Assembly (NCBI RefSeq): GCF_003353175.1
Contig: NZ_QHKS01000003.1
Span: 124,001 to 188,000 of the forward strand
Source of the DNA: Paraburkholderia lacunae
GTDB lineage: Bacteria > Pseudomonadota > Gammaproteobacteria > Burkholderiales > Burkholderiaceae
Length of the DNA: 64,000 nucleotides
Reading direction: 5' to 3'
Notes under the pieces: generated by a model
What the model saw: only the letters and a program-made list of their open reading frames with translations
Databases searched by the model: none
What the model was told of the DNA's origin: nothing
Part shown: in pieces, positions 26,163 to 35,394 of the stretch
Numbering within the stretch: position 1 is the first letter of the stretch
How the letters are laid out: every line of letters starts with the position of its first letter
Made by a program: the position numbers and the translations under genes

Positions 26163-26501
26163 ATGCGAGTGCCTCCTTATGCATTGCTCGCCATTGCCAT
26201 CGTTGCCGAAGTGATTGCGACCTCCGCGATGCGGGCGTCGGAAGGATTTTCGCGGCTGCTGCCCGCGGCGGTGGTGGTGCTCGGCTATGGCGTCGCGTTC
26301 TATTGCCTGTCGCTCACGCTCAAGAGCATTCCGGTCGGCATTGTGTACGCGATCTGGTCCGGCGCCGGCATCGTGCTGATTACGCTGGTCGCGGTCGTGC
26401 TGTACCGGCAGGTGCCCGACGTGCCGGCCGTCATCGGGCTCGGGCTGATCGTTGCGGGGGTCGCCGTGTTGAACATGTATTCGAAGATGGAGGCGCACTG
26501 A
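26163..26501 (+). CDS. Small multidrug resistance (SMR) transporter
   Basis: The 112-residue protein has four membrane helices and works as a dimer exchanging protons for cationic compounds. The essential membrane glutamate is Glu16 in LLAIAIVAEVIATSAM; YAIWSGAGIVLITLVAVVLY is the family helix 3 signature. ATG at 26163, directly after the UPF0303 stop. It could be an EmrE-type exporter or a guanidinium exporter; the AEVIATSAM pattern favours EmrE-like. Confidence 0.9.
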   Translation: MRVPPYALLAIAIVAEVIATSAMRASEGFSRLLPAAVVVLGYGVAFYCLSLTLKSIPVGIVYAIWSGAGIVLITLVAVVLYRQVPDVPAVIGLGLIVAGVAVLNMYSKMEAH

Positions 26502-26555
26502 GTGCAGCTCGCGCGCATGGCACGCTTGCACGTGCTTGCACTTGTTACTTAAGCG

Positions 26556-26945
26556 TCATTTGCAGCGCACGATCATCGAACGGTTTTTTACGTTGGCCGA
26601 TACGACGTTCGTGATGCTGCCGCCCGCCGTGCCGCCTTCATCGCTGTCTTTCGAAACGATGTCGTAGCCGGTGGCGCCGCATGCTTTGCCTGCTTGCACG
26701 TAGCACGAGGCCCAACTGGAGGCGGCGTCGGCGCCGCTGCAGTTCACCGCGAAGCCGGTCTGGCCGTTCGGCAGATTGATCAGCGAAGCCGTGTTCGATG
26801 ATGCGCAGCCGCCAAGCCCGGCGCTCAGCAGTACCGCGGCGGGCAGGGCGGCGGACAGGCACACGAGGCGCGACGCGAGACGTGCCAGGGCAGCGCGGCG
26901 GGGGCGGAAGCGGCCGGAGCGGCGCAGGTGTGTCATGAAATGCAT
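26556..26945 (-). CDS. Small lipoprotein of unknown function
   Basis: The 129-residue protein has an Arg-rich start, a hydrophobic stretch and a lipobox SAGLGGC, predicting lipid attachment at that cysteine. The mature part of about 80 residues has four further cysteines (NCSG, ASCY, KACG, VRC) that could pair. AAAGGAAA lies well placed before the ATG at 26945. I recognise no family. It is convergent with the SMR gene. Confidence 0.75.
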   Translation of the reverse strand: MHFMTHLRRSGRFRPRRAALARLASRLVCLSAALPAAVLLSAGLGGCASSNTASLINLPNGQTGFAVNCSGADAASSWASCYVQAGKACGATGYDIVSKDSDEGGTAGGSITNVVSANVKNRSMIVRCK

Positions 26946-27016
26946 CGTGATTGTTTCCTTTCAAATGGACATCTGGGGCCGGTGATGGCTCGCCACGTGC
27001 GGCGAGGGCCGTGTCC

Positions 27017-27214
27017 TCACAGCCCGCCCGTCTCGATCGTGATACCCGCCGCGCCGACTATCCGGCGGCTTTCCGCGCCGCTTTCGGTGGCTGCGTCTTC
27101 CCAGATGCTGATGGCTTTCGGAATGTCGATGCCGTGGTTTTCGGCGTAAGCAAACCATTTGTTTGCCGCATCCGGTTCAGGCACTTCGTGGCTTTGCAGA
27201 AAATATTTTCCCAT
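27017..27214 (-). CDS. Small hypothetical protein (65 aa)
   Basis: The peptide begins MGKYFLQSHEVPEPDAANKW and contains GIDIPKAISIWEDAATESG. Its composition is that of an ordinary soluble acidic protein rather than a frame shadow. No good ribosome site precedes the ATG and no family is recognised. It lies alone on the minus strand between the lipoprotein and a DUF1488 gene. Confidence 0.5.
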   Translation of the reverse strand: MGKYFLQSHEVPEPDAANKWFAYAENHGIDIPKAISIWEDAATESGAESRRIVGAAGITIETGGL

Positions 27215-27512
27215 ATCGCGCTCGCTGGACTCGAATTTGCGCCGGTACACACTGTGTCGACGATCCTGTTCGACCGAGGCGAGCGCTACAAGTGCGGCGC
27301 GCCGTTGCGATCGACATCGATCCGCGCGCAGTACTTATCGGCGCGCGACGCGCCTGACGAGTCTATTGCGAGCGTACGCGCGCGACACGAAGGAGGGCAA
27401 CTCGGGAAACTGGACCGCGGTCCGGCCGCACGAGTACCATATCGGCGTTGTCCGAGGCCGGCCTGTATGCGCCGGCGTCCGTCTTCTGCCGGATACTTCT
27501 GATGAGGCGGCC

Positions 27513-27797
27513 ATGGAAATTCGGTTTCCCGCGGATGCGCCCGCTTACCGCGACTCCAATCTGACTGTTGTGTTTCCCGCGCTGGTGGATGGCGAACCGG
27601 TGCCGTGCGCGATCTCGGTCGAAGCGCTCGAAGATCACTTCGGCGCATTCAGCGAGGATCTGGAAGGCTGGATGCGCGCGTTCGACGCCGGGCGTCCGCA
27701 CATCGAGGCCGTCGCACGCGAACATTTGCAGATCAGCAATGGCACGCCTGTGCTGCTCAAGAGCGGCCACTTTCCGCCTGGCAACGTCGCCGGCTGA
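27513..27797 (+). CDS. DUF1488 family protein
   Basis: The 94-residue protein matches the DUF1488 pattern: IRFPADAPAYRDSNLTVVFP, then ISVEALEDHFGA and a final ILLKSGHF-like segment. The function is unknown; these are small cytoplasmic proteins common in Burkholderia. GAGG precedes the ATG at 27513. Upstream sequence in the same frame shows no homology. A 9-bp repeat begins about 70 bp downstream. Confidence 0.8.
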   Translation: MEIRFPADAPAYRDSNLTVVFPALVDGEPVPCAISVEALEDHFGAFSEDLEGWMRAFDAGRPHIEAVAREHLQISNGTPVLLKSGHFPPGNVAG

Positions 27798-27864
27798 CAC
27801 ATTGGTACACACCGCTTCGCTCGCAAGACTCGGTCGCGGCTTGAGCGGCTCAAGCGGCACATTG

Positions 27865-27933
27865 GCACAAGCGGCACAAGCGGCACAAGCGGCACAAGCG
27901 GCACAAGCGGCACAAGCGGCACAAGCGGCACAA
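27865..27933. repeat. 9-bp tandem repeat, about 7-8 copies
   Basis: Nearly identical GGCACAAGC units fill the gap between the DUF1488 stop and the convergent NAD(P)-binding protein gene; the first and last are degenerate. The array is outside both genes although the unit is a multiple of three. Confidence 0.92.
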
Positions 27934-27938
27934 TTGGC

Positions 27939-28937
27939 TCAAGCGGGTCCCGCAGATGTCCGGCCTGTCGCCGCGCCGGCCGAGGCCGCTTCGCGCGCTG
28001 CGGCGAATGACTGCCGGATACCGTCTTCGTACGAGGTTTTGCCGAGCGGTCCGATCAGCGTACTCAAGGCCGTGTCGTCAAGCACCACGGGCTCCGTCAT
28101 CAGGTAATTCATCTCCACCAGTTCCCGCATCAGCGGGTTGAACAGGCCGAGCACGCGCAACATCGTCTTGCCGGCCACCGTCAACCTGGGCTCGCGTCCC
28201 GCCAGCGCATACGCCTGTCTGGCCACTTCGCGCTGCGTGATCGTGCCGGCGCCGGCCAGGTGCCACCAGCGGCCATAGGCTTCGGGTGCGCGCGTGAGTT
28301 TCTCGACTACCGGCCCGATATCCGGCAGGTAAATGAACTCGTGCGGCACATCCACCGGGCCAATCATCTGCGCGCGCTTGTCGTGCGCGGCGCCTTCGAA
28401 CACACCATTCAGCAGACTGCGTTCGATCCCCGGACCGTAGAAATCGGGCAGGCGCAAGACCAATGTCGACAGACCGTGGCGGCCGTGCGCCGCCAGCACC
28501 AGATTTTCCTGTGCGAGCCGCATCTTGCCCTTGAAGGTATGCGGCTCGCGCGGATGATTTTCGGTGATCGGGTTGCCGTGCGCGCGGCCGTACGGATACA
28601 CCGTGCCGATCAGAATGAAGCGTTCGACACCTGCTGCCGTCACGCCGGCGAGGGTCTTTTCCACCAGCGGCGGGTGCGCGGCGAATTGATCGTAGGGCAC
28701 ACCAACCAGATAGATGACTGTCTGCAAACCGGCTGCGGCTGCAGCGATCGAGGTCGCATCGTCCGGATTCCAGGTGACGATTTCCGCGCGCGGGTCGTGG
28801 CCGAACGCGGCCTCGAGCGCTTTGCGCGAGCGGCCGACCACCCGATAGTCCCGACCCGCCGCGCTCAGCGCCGTCGCAATGCATTGACCGGCCGCGCCCG
28901 CGGCGCCGAATAATCCAACTTTTCCCGTGACTTGCAT
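27939..28937 (-). CDS. NAD(P)-dependent epimerase/dehydratase-like protein
   Basis: The 332-residue extended SDR protein has an N-terminal dinucleotide motif GLFGAAGAAGQC in place of GxxGxxG, a GTVYPYG segment with the Tyr of the active site region, and RLPDFYGPG. It probably acts on a nucleotide sugar, flavonoid-like or other carbonyl substrate. AAGGAG lies before the ATG at 28937. The C-terminus is Ala/Gly-rich. It is divergent from a TetR regulator with a double palindrome between them, so repression by that regulator is likely (inference). Confidence 0.85.
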   Translation of the reverse strand: MQVTGKVGLFGAAGAAGQCIATALSAAGRDYRVVGRSRKALEAAFGHDPRAEIVTWNPDDATSIAAAAAGLQTVIYLVGVPYDQFAAHPPLVEKTLAGVTAAGVERFILIGTVYPYGRAHGNPITENHPREPHTFKGKMRLAQENLVLAAHGRHGLSTLVLRLPDFYGPGIERSLLNGVFEGAAHDKRAQMIGPVDVPHEFIYLPDIGPVVEKLTRAPEAYGRWWHLAGAGTITQREVARQAYALAGREPRLTVAGKTMLRVLGLFNPLMRELVEMNYLMTEPVVLDDTALSTLIGPLGKTSYEDGIRQSFAAAREAASAGAATGRTSAGPA

Positions 28938-28998
28938 GACGACTCCTTGCGACGGCGCCAACGCGCCGGATAGACCTGACTGATGCAGAGATATTTTA

Positions 28999-29025
28999 TG
29001 AACACCGTTCAGTGAACGGTGTTCA
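28999..29025. promoter_or_regulatory. Double-palindrome operator in the SDR/TetR divergent region
   Basis: A 27-bp perfect palindrome is built from two 13-bp sites, TGAACACCGTTCA and TGAACGGTGTTCA, separated by one base. Each 13-mer is itself TGAAC-N3-GTTCA, so the site offers two dimer sites in direct contact. It lies 62 bp from the SDR start and 44 bp from the TetR start. This is the arrangement expected for an autoregulating TetR protein. Confidence 0.85.
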
Positions 29026-29068
29026 GTTTAATTTGACTTTTCAGTTTGTCAACACGAAAATGATCGTC

Positions 29069-30010
29069 ATGGGAATCGCCGAACGAAAAAACCGTCAGAA
29101 ACAGGCGCTGCGCGAGCGCATCCTCGATGCGGCGCGGCGCATTGTCATGCGTGAAGGCTTCGCCGCGTTGTCGATGCGCAAGATCGCCGACGCGATCGAA
29201 TATTCGCCTGCCACGCTGTATCTCCATTTCGCGAGCCGCGACGAGATCGCTCATGCGTTGTGCGCGGAAGGCTATGCACAATTGCTCGAGACCTTCGTGC
29301 CGCTTGTGCAGATCGCCGATCCGGCTGAGCGGCTCAAGGCGCTCGGGCGCGCTTATGTGGCGTTCGGCGTTGCGCATCCGGAAACCTACCGGCTGATCTT
29401 CATGGAAGATCCGAGTTACACCGGTGCCGCGCTCGGCAGCGCTGCCGCGTCGGCTGCATCGCGTGCGGCGGCCGACATGCCGCCGGCGCAAGAGAGCGGT
29501 GCGCCACTCGAGGCGGAAGAGGACCCCGGCGACGCCGCGTTGCGCATCATGATCGGCGCGCTCGAAGAGTTGAAAGCGGCGCGGCGCCTGCCGGTAACGG
29601 TAGACGTGGCGGTATGGGCCGAGGCTTTCTGGGCGACCATGCACGGCATCGTCGCGCTCAATCTCACGTGCCCGGTTTTTCCGGGCGCGCCACTTGAAAC
29701 GGTGGTGAGCGTCGCGCTCGACGCGTGGCTCGGTGCGCGGCCTTCCGAGGAGTCGCCGGCAGAGTCGCAGGCGCCAGCGCAGCGGCGAACCATCGCCAAA
29801 ACCCCGCGTGTCCGCAAGCAGCCCCCCGAGGCGCGTACCGACGAATTACGCGCCGAACCTGACACCAAAGCAGACACCGAACCTGACACAAAAGCAGACA
29901 CCGAACCTGACACCGAAGCAGGCACCGAAGCAGGCACCGACGCAGGCACCGAAGCAGACACCAAATCGCCCAAACGGCCACCGGCCAAGCCCAAAGCGGC
30001 GAGCGCGTGA
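29069..30010 (+). CDS. TetR/AcrR-family regulator with long acidic tail
   Basis: The regulator has about 313 residues. The N-terminal helix-turn-helix is LSMRKIADAIEYSPATLYLHF. The core ends near residue 224, as expected for TetR proteins. Beyond it is a 90-residue tail of Glu/Asp/Thr/Lys repeats (EPDTKADTEPDTKAD) from a degenerate 18-bp unit, ending SPKRPPAKPKAASA. ATG 29069 is preferred; ATG 29060 is also possible. It likely represses itself and the divergent SDR gene through the operator at 28999-29025. The ligand is unknown. Confidence 0.87.
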   Translation: MGIAERKNRQKQALRERILDAARRIVMREGFAALSMRKIADAIEYSPATLYLHFASRDEIAHALCAEGYAQLLETFVPLVQIADPAERLKALGRAYVAFGVAHPETYRLIFMEDPSYTGAALGSAAASAASRAAADMPPAQESGAPLEAEEDPGDAALRIMIGALEELKAARRLPVTVDVAVWAEAFWATMHGIVALNLTCPVFPGAPLETVVSVALDAWLGARPSEESPAESQAPAQRRTIAKTPRVRKQPPEARTDELRAEPDTKADTEPDTKADTEPDTEAGTEAGTDAGTEADTKSPKRPPAKPKAASA

Positions 30011-30056
30011 TAACGTTCAGTTCCGGCTCACTTCGCGCCAGCGCGCTTCGCTCCCT

Positions 30057-31187
30057 ATGTCCATTTCCGCCTCGCCCGCCCTCAGCGACGAAGTCGCGAC
30101 TTACGTAGCCAATCGCATCGGTTTTATCGAACTGGAGCGTCCGAAGGCGCTCAACGCGCTGTCGACCGGCATGATTTGCGCGATGCATGCGGCGCTCGAT
30201 CAATGGCGTGAAGACCCCGACGTGCTCGCGGTAGTGGTGCGCAGCCAGCATCCGCGCGCGTTCTGTGCGGGCGGCGACATCCGCTTTCTGTACGAATCGG
30301 CGCAGCGCGGCGAACGTGACGTGCGCGATACGTTTTTCAGCGAGGAGTACCGGCTCAATCACGCGATTTTTACGTATCCGAAGCCGTATATCGCGTTGAC
30401 GAACGGCGTGGTGATGGGCGGTGGCGTGGGGATTTCGCAGGGCGCGCATCGCACCGGCGGTCTGCGTGTGGTCACGAACTCGACGAAGATGGCGATGCCG
30501 GAGACGCGCATCGGACTCTTTCCCGACGTCGGCGCGAGCTGGTTTCTGTCGCGCACGCCGGGCGCGCTCGGCCGCTATCTGGCGGTCACCGGCGAGACGA
30601 TCGGCGCGGCCGATGCGCTCTACGCAGGTCTCGCCGACGTGTATATCGACGACGCGGCGCTGCCCGCGCTAGTGGATACGCTGCGCGGCGAATTGTTCGA
30701 ACGCGGTGCCGACGTGGTGGCCTGCATCGAGCGCGAGGCCGGCGCGCATCAGGTCGTGCCGGATCCCGAGGCGTCGCCGCTTGCGGCTGCACGTCCGCTG
30801 ATCGACCGGCATTTCGCGCTGCCCGATGTCGCGCGGATACTCGCGTCGCTCGAGCAGGAGACCGATGGCGATGCCGCCGAATGGGCCGAGCAGACCGTCG
30901 GCGTGTTGCGTGAGCGTTCGCCGTTGTCGATGGCGGTGTCGCTGGAAGTGGTGACGCGCGCCGAAGGTTCGATGGCGGACGTGTTGCGCACCGATCTCGA
31001 CCTGACGCGCACGTGCTTTGAGCGGGGCGACGTGATCGAAGGGATTCGCGCGCGCATCATCGATAAGGACAATGCGCCGCGCTGGCGTTTCGCGCGCATC
31101 GAAGACGTGAGCGCCGCCGACACGGCACGGATGTTCGAAAGCCCGTGGCAGGCAAGCGAACATCCGCTGCGCGATCTGCACGGCTAA
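30057..31187 (+). CDS. 3-hydroxyisobutyryl-CoA hydrolase-like enoyl-CoA hydratase/isomerase
   Basis: The 376-residue crotonase-fold protein has the HIBCH layout. FCAGGDIRFLYE forms the first half of the oxyanion hole, GVVMGGGVGISQGAHR the second, and MAMPETRIGLFPDVGASWFLSR is diagnostic. The ECH_2-type C-terminal domain is present. It would hydrolyse 3-hydroxyisobutyryl-CoA in valine breakdown, although Burkholderia paralogs can differ. The ATG at 30057 is 46 bp after the TetR stop. Confidence 0.88.
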   Translation: MSISASPALSDEVATYVANRIGFIELERPKALNALSTGMICAMHAALDQWREDPDVLAVVVRSQHPRAFCAGGDIRFLYESAQRGERDVRDTFFSEEYRLNHAIFTYPKPYIALTNGVVMGGGVGISQGAHRTGGLRVVTNSTKMAMPETRIGLFPDVGASWFLSRTPGALGRYLAVTGETIGAADALYAGLADVYIDDAALPALVDTLRGELFERGADVVACIEREAGAHQVVPDPEASPLAAARPLIDRHFALPDVARILASLEQETDGDAAEWAEQTVGVLRERSPLSMAVSLEVVTRAEGSMADVLRTDLDLTRTCFERGDVIEGIRARIIDKDNAPRWRFARIEDVSAADTARMFESPWQASEHPLRDLHG

Positions 31188-31213
31188 GCGGAAGTGCACG
31201 GCTAAGCGGAAGT
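31178..31213. repeat. Perfect 18-bp tandem duplication spanning a stop codon
   Basis: GCACGGCTAAGCGGAAGT occurs twice head to tail. The first copy contains the HIBCH-like gene stop (TAA), the second lies just outside. Confidence 0.95.
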
Positions 31214-31226
31214 CGATACGGCAGTA

Positions 31227-31260
31227 AAGATGATGCCGACGCAAGCACCGGCATCATCTT
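31227..31260. terminator. Hairpin after the HIBCH-like gene
   Basis: A perfect 12-bp stem (AAGATGATGCCG and its complement) has a 10-base loop. The following T runs are weak on both strands. It lies between convergent genes and may act in both directions. Confidence 0.55.
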
Positions 31261-31313
31261 CCTGGTGGGCGTCGGGACGCCCAACTCTCGCTCAGTTCGC
31301 TCTCAGTTCCCGC

Positions 31314-31739
31314 TCAGTTCTCTTCCTCGCTCGCCATGAACGCGCGCATGAATACCAGCGCGCCCCAGCCCCACATTGCATTCGCCGCGAAACCCACCGC
31401 GAGCCGTGGGAGCATGTTGCCGCTCGGCCAGATGCCGCGCAACGGATCGACTACGAACACGCTCGCCGCCGTCAATACGATGCCGCCGAACACGAAGGCG
31501 GGCACCCACGGCGCGCTGCGTTCGGGCGCAACCCGCAAGAGCCACGCCATCAGGATCGCCCAGAACGCGCTCCAGATCGCGTTTGCAATGAACTCGGGGA
31601 GCCCGAGCGGCAAAAACGGCGCGGTCGAAAAACCGGTCGGGTCGATCAGGCCGGCCGCGTGCAGCAGCGCAAGGGTGGATTCGTGAAAGAACAGCGAAGC
31701 CAGAAAACCGGCGATGAACGGAAGGATGAGTTTTTGCAT
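31314..31739 (-). CDS. Four-helix membrane protein of unknown function
   Basis: The 141-residue protein has hydrophobic segments near residues 3-28, 48-68, 79-97 and 112-132, and ends EEEN. The ATG at 31739 (MQKLILPF) is preferred; a GTG three codons upstream is possible. No domain is recognised. It is convergent with the HIBCH-like gene and is followed upstream by the long gap before ssuD. Confidence 0.75.
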   Translation of the reverse strand: MQKLILPFIAGFLASLFFHESTLALLHAAGLIDPTGFSTAPFLPLGLPEFIANAIWSAFWAILMAWLLRVAPERSAPWVPAFVFGGIVLTAASVFVVDPLRGIWPSGNMLPRLAVGFAANAMWGWGALVFMRAFMASEEEN

Positions 31740-32298
31740 GCATTGCACCGCGAGAGCACAGGCGGCGCGGTTTGCGCGGCCTGCGCCGGATTATTGGAAA
31801 CGTGCGCCATTATATATAGGGCCACTCCTTTTTCACGCGTGTGCCACAGCGTGCGCAACGTGTGCCAGCCGTATGCTTTAGCGTCAGGCTAATGACGAAA
31901 GTGGAAAACTTAAGCTAAAAAAAATCGTTCAAAAGCCACGGTCCGATCCATAGACTGTTTCTCCATGCAGACGGCTTTGCCGCCGTCGCCCATTTAATCG
32001 AGCGCATGGCGCGCACGTTTGGTCGAGGGAAGCCGTTGCGATGTCCTGCCTGATACCGATCTTCACCCGCCCCGCAGCGCACGCGCGCCGGCGGTTGCGT
32101 TGCTGGAACCAGACCGCGAGACAGCGTTAAAGCGCGCTGAACCGAGTTTTTTCGCCCCCCTTTGCGATGCAGCGTCCGGCCGCGCGCCGGTTGAATGCGC
32201 GCGGCCAGCGTGTGCGCCGGCACGCGACGCGCTGTCGCTACACGCCGTCGTTACACGCGTCTCCATTCCATCCCGTTTCGAACAAGCAGGAGCAGCAA
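31740..32298. other. Long intergenic region upstream of ssuD
   Basis: This 559-bp gap has no supported gene. It has AT-rich patches near 31810 (TATATATAGGG) and 31885-31930, unusual for this GC-rich stretch. The second could hold the ssu promoter and sites for a CysB-type activator, but no motif is clear enough to call. The 3' half (32030-32290) returns to high GC. Confidence 0.5.
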
Positions 32299-33459
32299 AT
32301 GAATGTGTTCTGGTTCATTCCGACTCACGGCGACAGCCGCTATCTCGGTACGTCCCAAGGCGCACGCGCAGCCGACTACGACTACTTCCAGCAGATCGCC
32401 GTCGCCGCCGATACGCTCGGCTACGAGGGCGTGCTGCTGCCGACCGGCCGTTCGTGCGAGGACGCGTGGGTGGTCGCGTCGAGCCTGATCGCCGCGACCC
32501 GACGCCTGAAGTTTCTGGTGGCGATCCGCCCAGGCATTTCGTCGCCGGGTCTCGCGGCGCGCATGGCGGCCACCTTCGACCGTCTGTCGAACGGACGTCT
32601 GCTGATCAACGTGGTGACCGGCGGCGACGCGGCCGAACTGGAAGGCGACGGCGTGTTCGTCGACCACGACGCGCGCTACGAAGTCACCGACGAGTTCCTG
32701 CACATCTGGCGCAAGCTGCTCGAGGCGTCGCACACCAACGACTCGATCGACTTCACCGGCAAGCATCTGAGCTCGAAGGGCGGCAAGGCGCTCTATCCGC
32801 CGGTACAGAACCCGCATCCGCCGCTGTGGTTCGGCGGTTCGTCGCCGGCTGCGCACGACATGGCGGGCGAGCACATCGACACGTATCTGACGTGGGGCGA
32901 GCCGCCCGCAGCCGTTGCGAAGAAGATCGCCGACATTCGCGCGCGTGCCGAAGCGCATGGCCGCACCATCAGGTTCGGCATCCGCCTGCACGTGATCGTG
33001 CGCGAAACCGAAGAAGAAGCATGGGCCGCCGCCGACAAGCTGATCAGCAAGCTCGACGACGAAACCATTTCCCGCGCGCAGGCTTCGTTCTCGAAGATGG
33101 ATTCCGAAGGACAGCGCCGCATGGCCGCGCTGCATGGCGGCAAGCGCGGCGGCCGCGCGGAGCTGGAGGTGTATCCGAATCTGTGGGCGGGCGTGGGCCT
33201 CGTGCGCGGCGGCGCGGGCACGGCGCTGGTCGGCAATCCGGAGCAGGTTGCGGCGCGCATGAAGGAGTACGGCGACCTTGGCATCGATACTTTCATTCTG
33301 TCCGGCTATCCGCATCTCGAAGAGTCGTATCGCTTTGCCGAGCTGGTGTTTCCGCTGCTGCCGGGCCGTCGGAGCAAAGTCGCCGACGGCCCGCTGTCGG
33401 GTCCGTTCGGCGAGATCGTCGGCAACAACTATCTGCCGAAGGCGGCGAGTTCGAGCTGA
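32299..33459 (+). CDS. ssuD: FMNH2-dependent alkanesulfonate monooxygenase
   Basis: The 386-residue luciferase-fold enzyme splits alkanesulfonates to aldehyde and sulfite. It matches SsuD throughout: [18 protein letters not shown] at the start, [34 protein letters not shown] and the C-terminal [24 protein letters not shown] precedes the ATG at 32299. It needs reduced FMN from a reductase; ssuE is not adjacent. ssuC and ssuB follow. Confidence 0.95.
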   Translation: MNVFWFIPTHGDSRYLGTSQGARAADYDYFQQIAVAADTLGYEGVLLPTGRSCEDAWVVASSLIAATRRLKFLVAIRPGISSPGLAARMAATFDRLSNGRLLINVVTGGDAAELEGDGVFVDHDARYEVTDEFLHIWRKLLEASHTNDSIDFTGKHLSSKGGKALYPPVQNPHPPLWFGGSSPAAHDMAGEHIDTYLTWGEPPAAVAKKIADIRARAEAHGRTIRFGIRLHVIVRETEEEAWAAADKLISKLDDETISRAQASFSKMDSEGQRRMAALHGGKRGGRAELEVYPNLWAGVGLVRGGAGTALVGNPEQVAARMKEYGDLGIDTFILSGYPHLEESYRFAELVFPLLPGRRSKVADGPLSGPFGEIVGNNYLPKAASSS

Positions 33460-33515
33460 GCGCGTTCGCCGCCTCCGGCAGCGATGCTAATCGATAAGCA
33501 ATGAGGAAAACAGGC

Positions 33516-34346
33516 ATGGCTCAAACCACTGTCAATGCTGGACGACGCGCAGGCGGGGCGCTTGACGTGTTGCGCAGCGTCGGCGCGCATCTCGCGCCGT
33601 GGCTCGCGCCGCTCGCGATTCTGCTGGCGTGGGAAATCGCGGCGCGCAGCGGCGTTCTGTCGACGCGCGTTTTGCCCGAACCGCTTGCCGTCGTGAAGGC
33701 TGCGTGGTCGCTGATCCAGTCCGGCGAAATGTGGGGGGACGTGAAGGTCAGCACGTGGCGCGCGGTGTCGGGCTTTGCGATCGGCGGCGGCATCGGCCTC
33801 GTGCTCGGTCTCGCCACGGGCCTGTTCAGGCCGGCTGAAGTCGCGCTCGATTCGACCGTGCAAATGATCCGCAACATTCCCGCGCTGGCGATGATTCCAC
33901 TCGTGATCCTTTGGTTCGGTATCGAGGAAGGAGCGAAGGTGTTTCTCGTCGCGCTGGGCGTGTTTTTCCCGGTGTACGTGAACACTTTTCACGGCATCCG
34001 CTCGGTCGACGCGAATCTGATCGAAATGGCGCGCAGTTATGGCGTGAAGGGTTTCGCACTTTACCGGCATGTGATCCTGCCGGGCGCGTTGCCGTCGATT
34101 CTGGTGGGCGTGCGTTTCGCGTTCGGGCTGATGTGGGTCACGCTGATCGTCGCTGAAACTATTTCGGCGCAGTCGGGCATCGGCTACATGACGATGAACG
34201 CGCGCGAATTCCTGCAAACCGATGTGGTGGTGGTCGGCATCCTGCTGTACGCGGCGCTCGGCAAGCTCGCCGACTTGCTCGCGAAGAGCCTCGAGCGCGT
34301 ATCGCTGCGCTGGCATCCGGCCTATCAACGAGGAGCGAAAGCATGA
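33516..34346 (+). CDS. ssuC: Aliphatic sulfonate ABC transporter permease
   Basis: The 276-residue permease has about six membrane segments and the ATPase-contact loop [25 protein letters not shown]. The N-terminus [25 protein letters not shown] is typical of SsuC/TauC. The ATG at 33516 lies behind GAGGAAA; an in-frame ATG at 33501 lacks a ribosome site. The stop overlaps ssuB by ATGA. Confidence 0.93.
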   Translation: MAQTTVNAGRRAGGALDVLRSVGAHLAPWLAPLAILLAWEIAARSGVLSTRVLPEPLAVVKAAWSLIQSGEMWGDVKVSTWRAVSGFAIGGGIGLVLGLATGLFRPAEVALDSTVQMIRNIPALAMIPLVILWFGIEEGAKVFLVALGVFFPVYVNTFHGIRSVDANLIEMARSYGVKGFALYRHVILPGALPSILVGVRFAFGLMWVTLIVAETISAQSGIGYMTMNAREFLQTDVVVVGILLYAALGKLADLLAKSLERVSLRWHPAYQRGAKA

Positions 34347-35347
34347 GCGCAACGACATGGTCAGCGTCGTTCGGCGGCATCGCGGGAAGTGATCTCGAAG
34401 CCGAACTGGCGCAACCGCGCATCGCGGATCGCGACGCGGGCGAAGCGCCCGCACTCGATCGCGCGCATCCGGCGCACGACGTCGACGGGCCGGGTGTGTT
34501 GCCGTTGGCGGGCGCGTCGGCGCGCAACGACAACGATGCACGCCGCCCCGCCGATCATGCGGTCGAGCTGCGGGGTGTCGGCAAGCAGTATGGCGGGCGC
34601 ACGGTACTGTCCGAGTTCAATCTGTCGATCGAGCGGGGCAGTTTCGTGGCGATCGTCGGGCGCAGCGGCTGCGGGAAATCCACCTTGCTGCGGCTCGTCG
34701 CCGGTCTGGAAAATACCACCTCGGGTGTGCTCGAAAAGCGCGCCGAAGACGGCCGGACGCTCGACACCCGCATCATGTTTCAGGACGCCCGCCTCTTGCC
34801 CTGGAAGAGCGTGCTGCAAAACGTGATGCTCGGCCTTGGCCGCAGCGCGCGTGACGATGCGCGCGCCGTGCTCGCCGAGGTCGGCTTGCTGGAGCGCGCC
34901 AACGACTGGCCCGCGCGGCTGTCCGGCGGTCAGCGACAGCGCGTTGCGTTGGCGCGGGCGCTCGTGCATCGGCCGCAACTGCTGCTGCTGGACGAACCGC
35001 TCGGTGCGCTCGACGCGTTGACGCGCATCGAAATGCACGCGCTGATCGAACGGCTATGGCGCGAGCATCGATTCACCGCGCTGCTGGTGACGCATGACGT
35101 GCATGAGGCGGTGGCCTTGGGCGACCGGATTGTGCTGATCGAAGAAGGACGCATCGCGCTCGATCAGCCGGTGCCGCTCGCGCGGCCGCGGGCGCGCGCA
35201 TCGGCCGGTTTCGCCGCGCTGGAAGAGCATGTGTTGCAACGCGTACTGAAGACGGCGCCGAACGACGACCCGCTATCTCATCGCGCTTACGACGCACGTG
35301 ACGAGGGTCGCCTCACGCGCCCGACAGACGTCCGCTGGGCCGTCTGA
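34343..35347 (+). CDS. ssuB: Aliphatic sulfonate ABC transporter ATPase with N-terminal extension
   Basis: The 334-residue ATPase has Walker [10 protein letters not shown] (106-114), signature [15 protein letters not shown], Walker [13 protein letters not shown] and the switch TLVTHD-like TALLVTHD. The ABC domain starts only at about residue 73; the 72-residue polar extension is not usual for SsuB (about 255 residues). A GTG- or TTG-type later start cannot be excluded, but the ATGA overlap with ssuC supports the long form. No binding-protein gene is adjacent. Confidence 0.92.
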   Translation: MSATTWSASFGGIAGSDLEAELAQPRIADRDAGEAPALDRAHPAHDVDGPGVLPLAGASARNDNDARRPADHAVELRGVGKQYGGRTVLSEFNLSIERGSFVAIVGRSGCGKSTLLRLVAGLENTTSGVLEKRAEDGRTLDTRIMFQDARLLPWKSVLQNVMLGLGRSARDDARAVLAEVGLLERANDWPARLSGGQRQRVALARALVHRPQLLLLDEPLGALDALTRIEMHALIERLWREHRFTALLVTHDVHEAVALGDRIVLIEEGRIALDQPVPLARPRARASAGFAALEEHVLQRVLKTAPNDDPLSHRAYDARDEGRLTRPTDVRWAV

Positions 35348-35394
35348 CATCCCTTGACTGATGGTTTTCAGTCGATTTTCTGGAGTCACTCGAT

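Noticed and set aside
26951..27502. A plus-strand gene across 27.0-27.5 kb.
   Set aside because: The frame shows no homology and low-quality composition; the minus-strand 65-residue protein and the DUF1488 gene explain the coding potential better.
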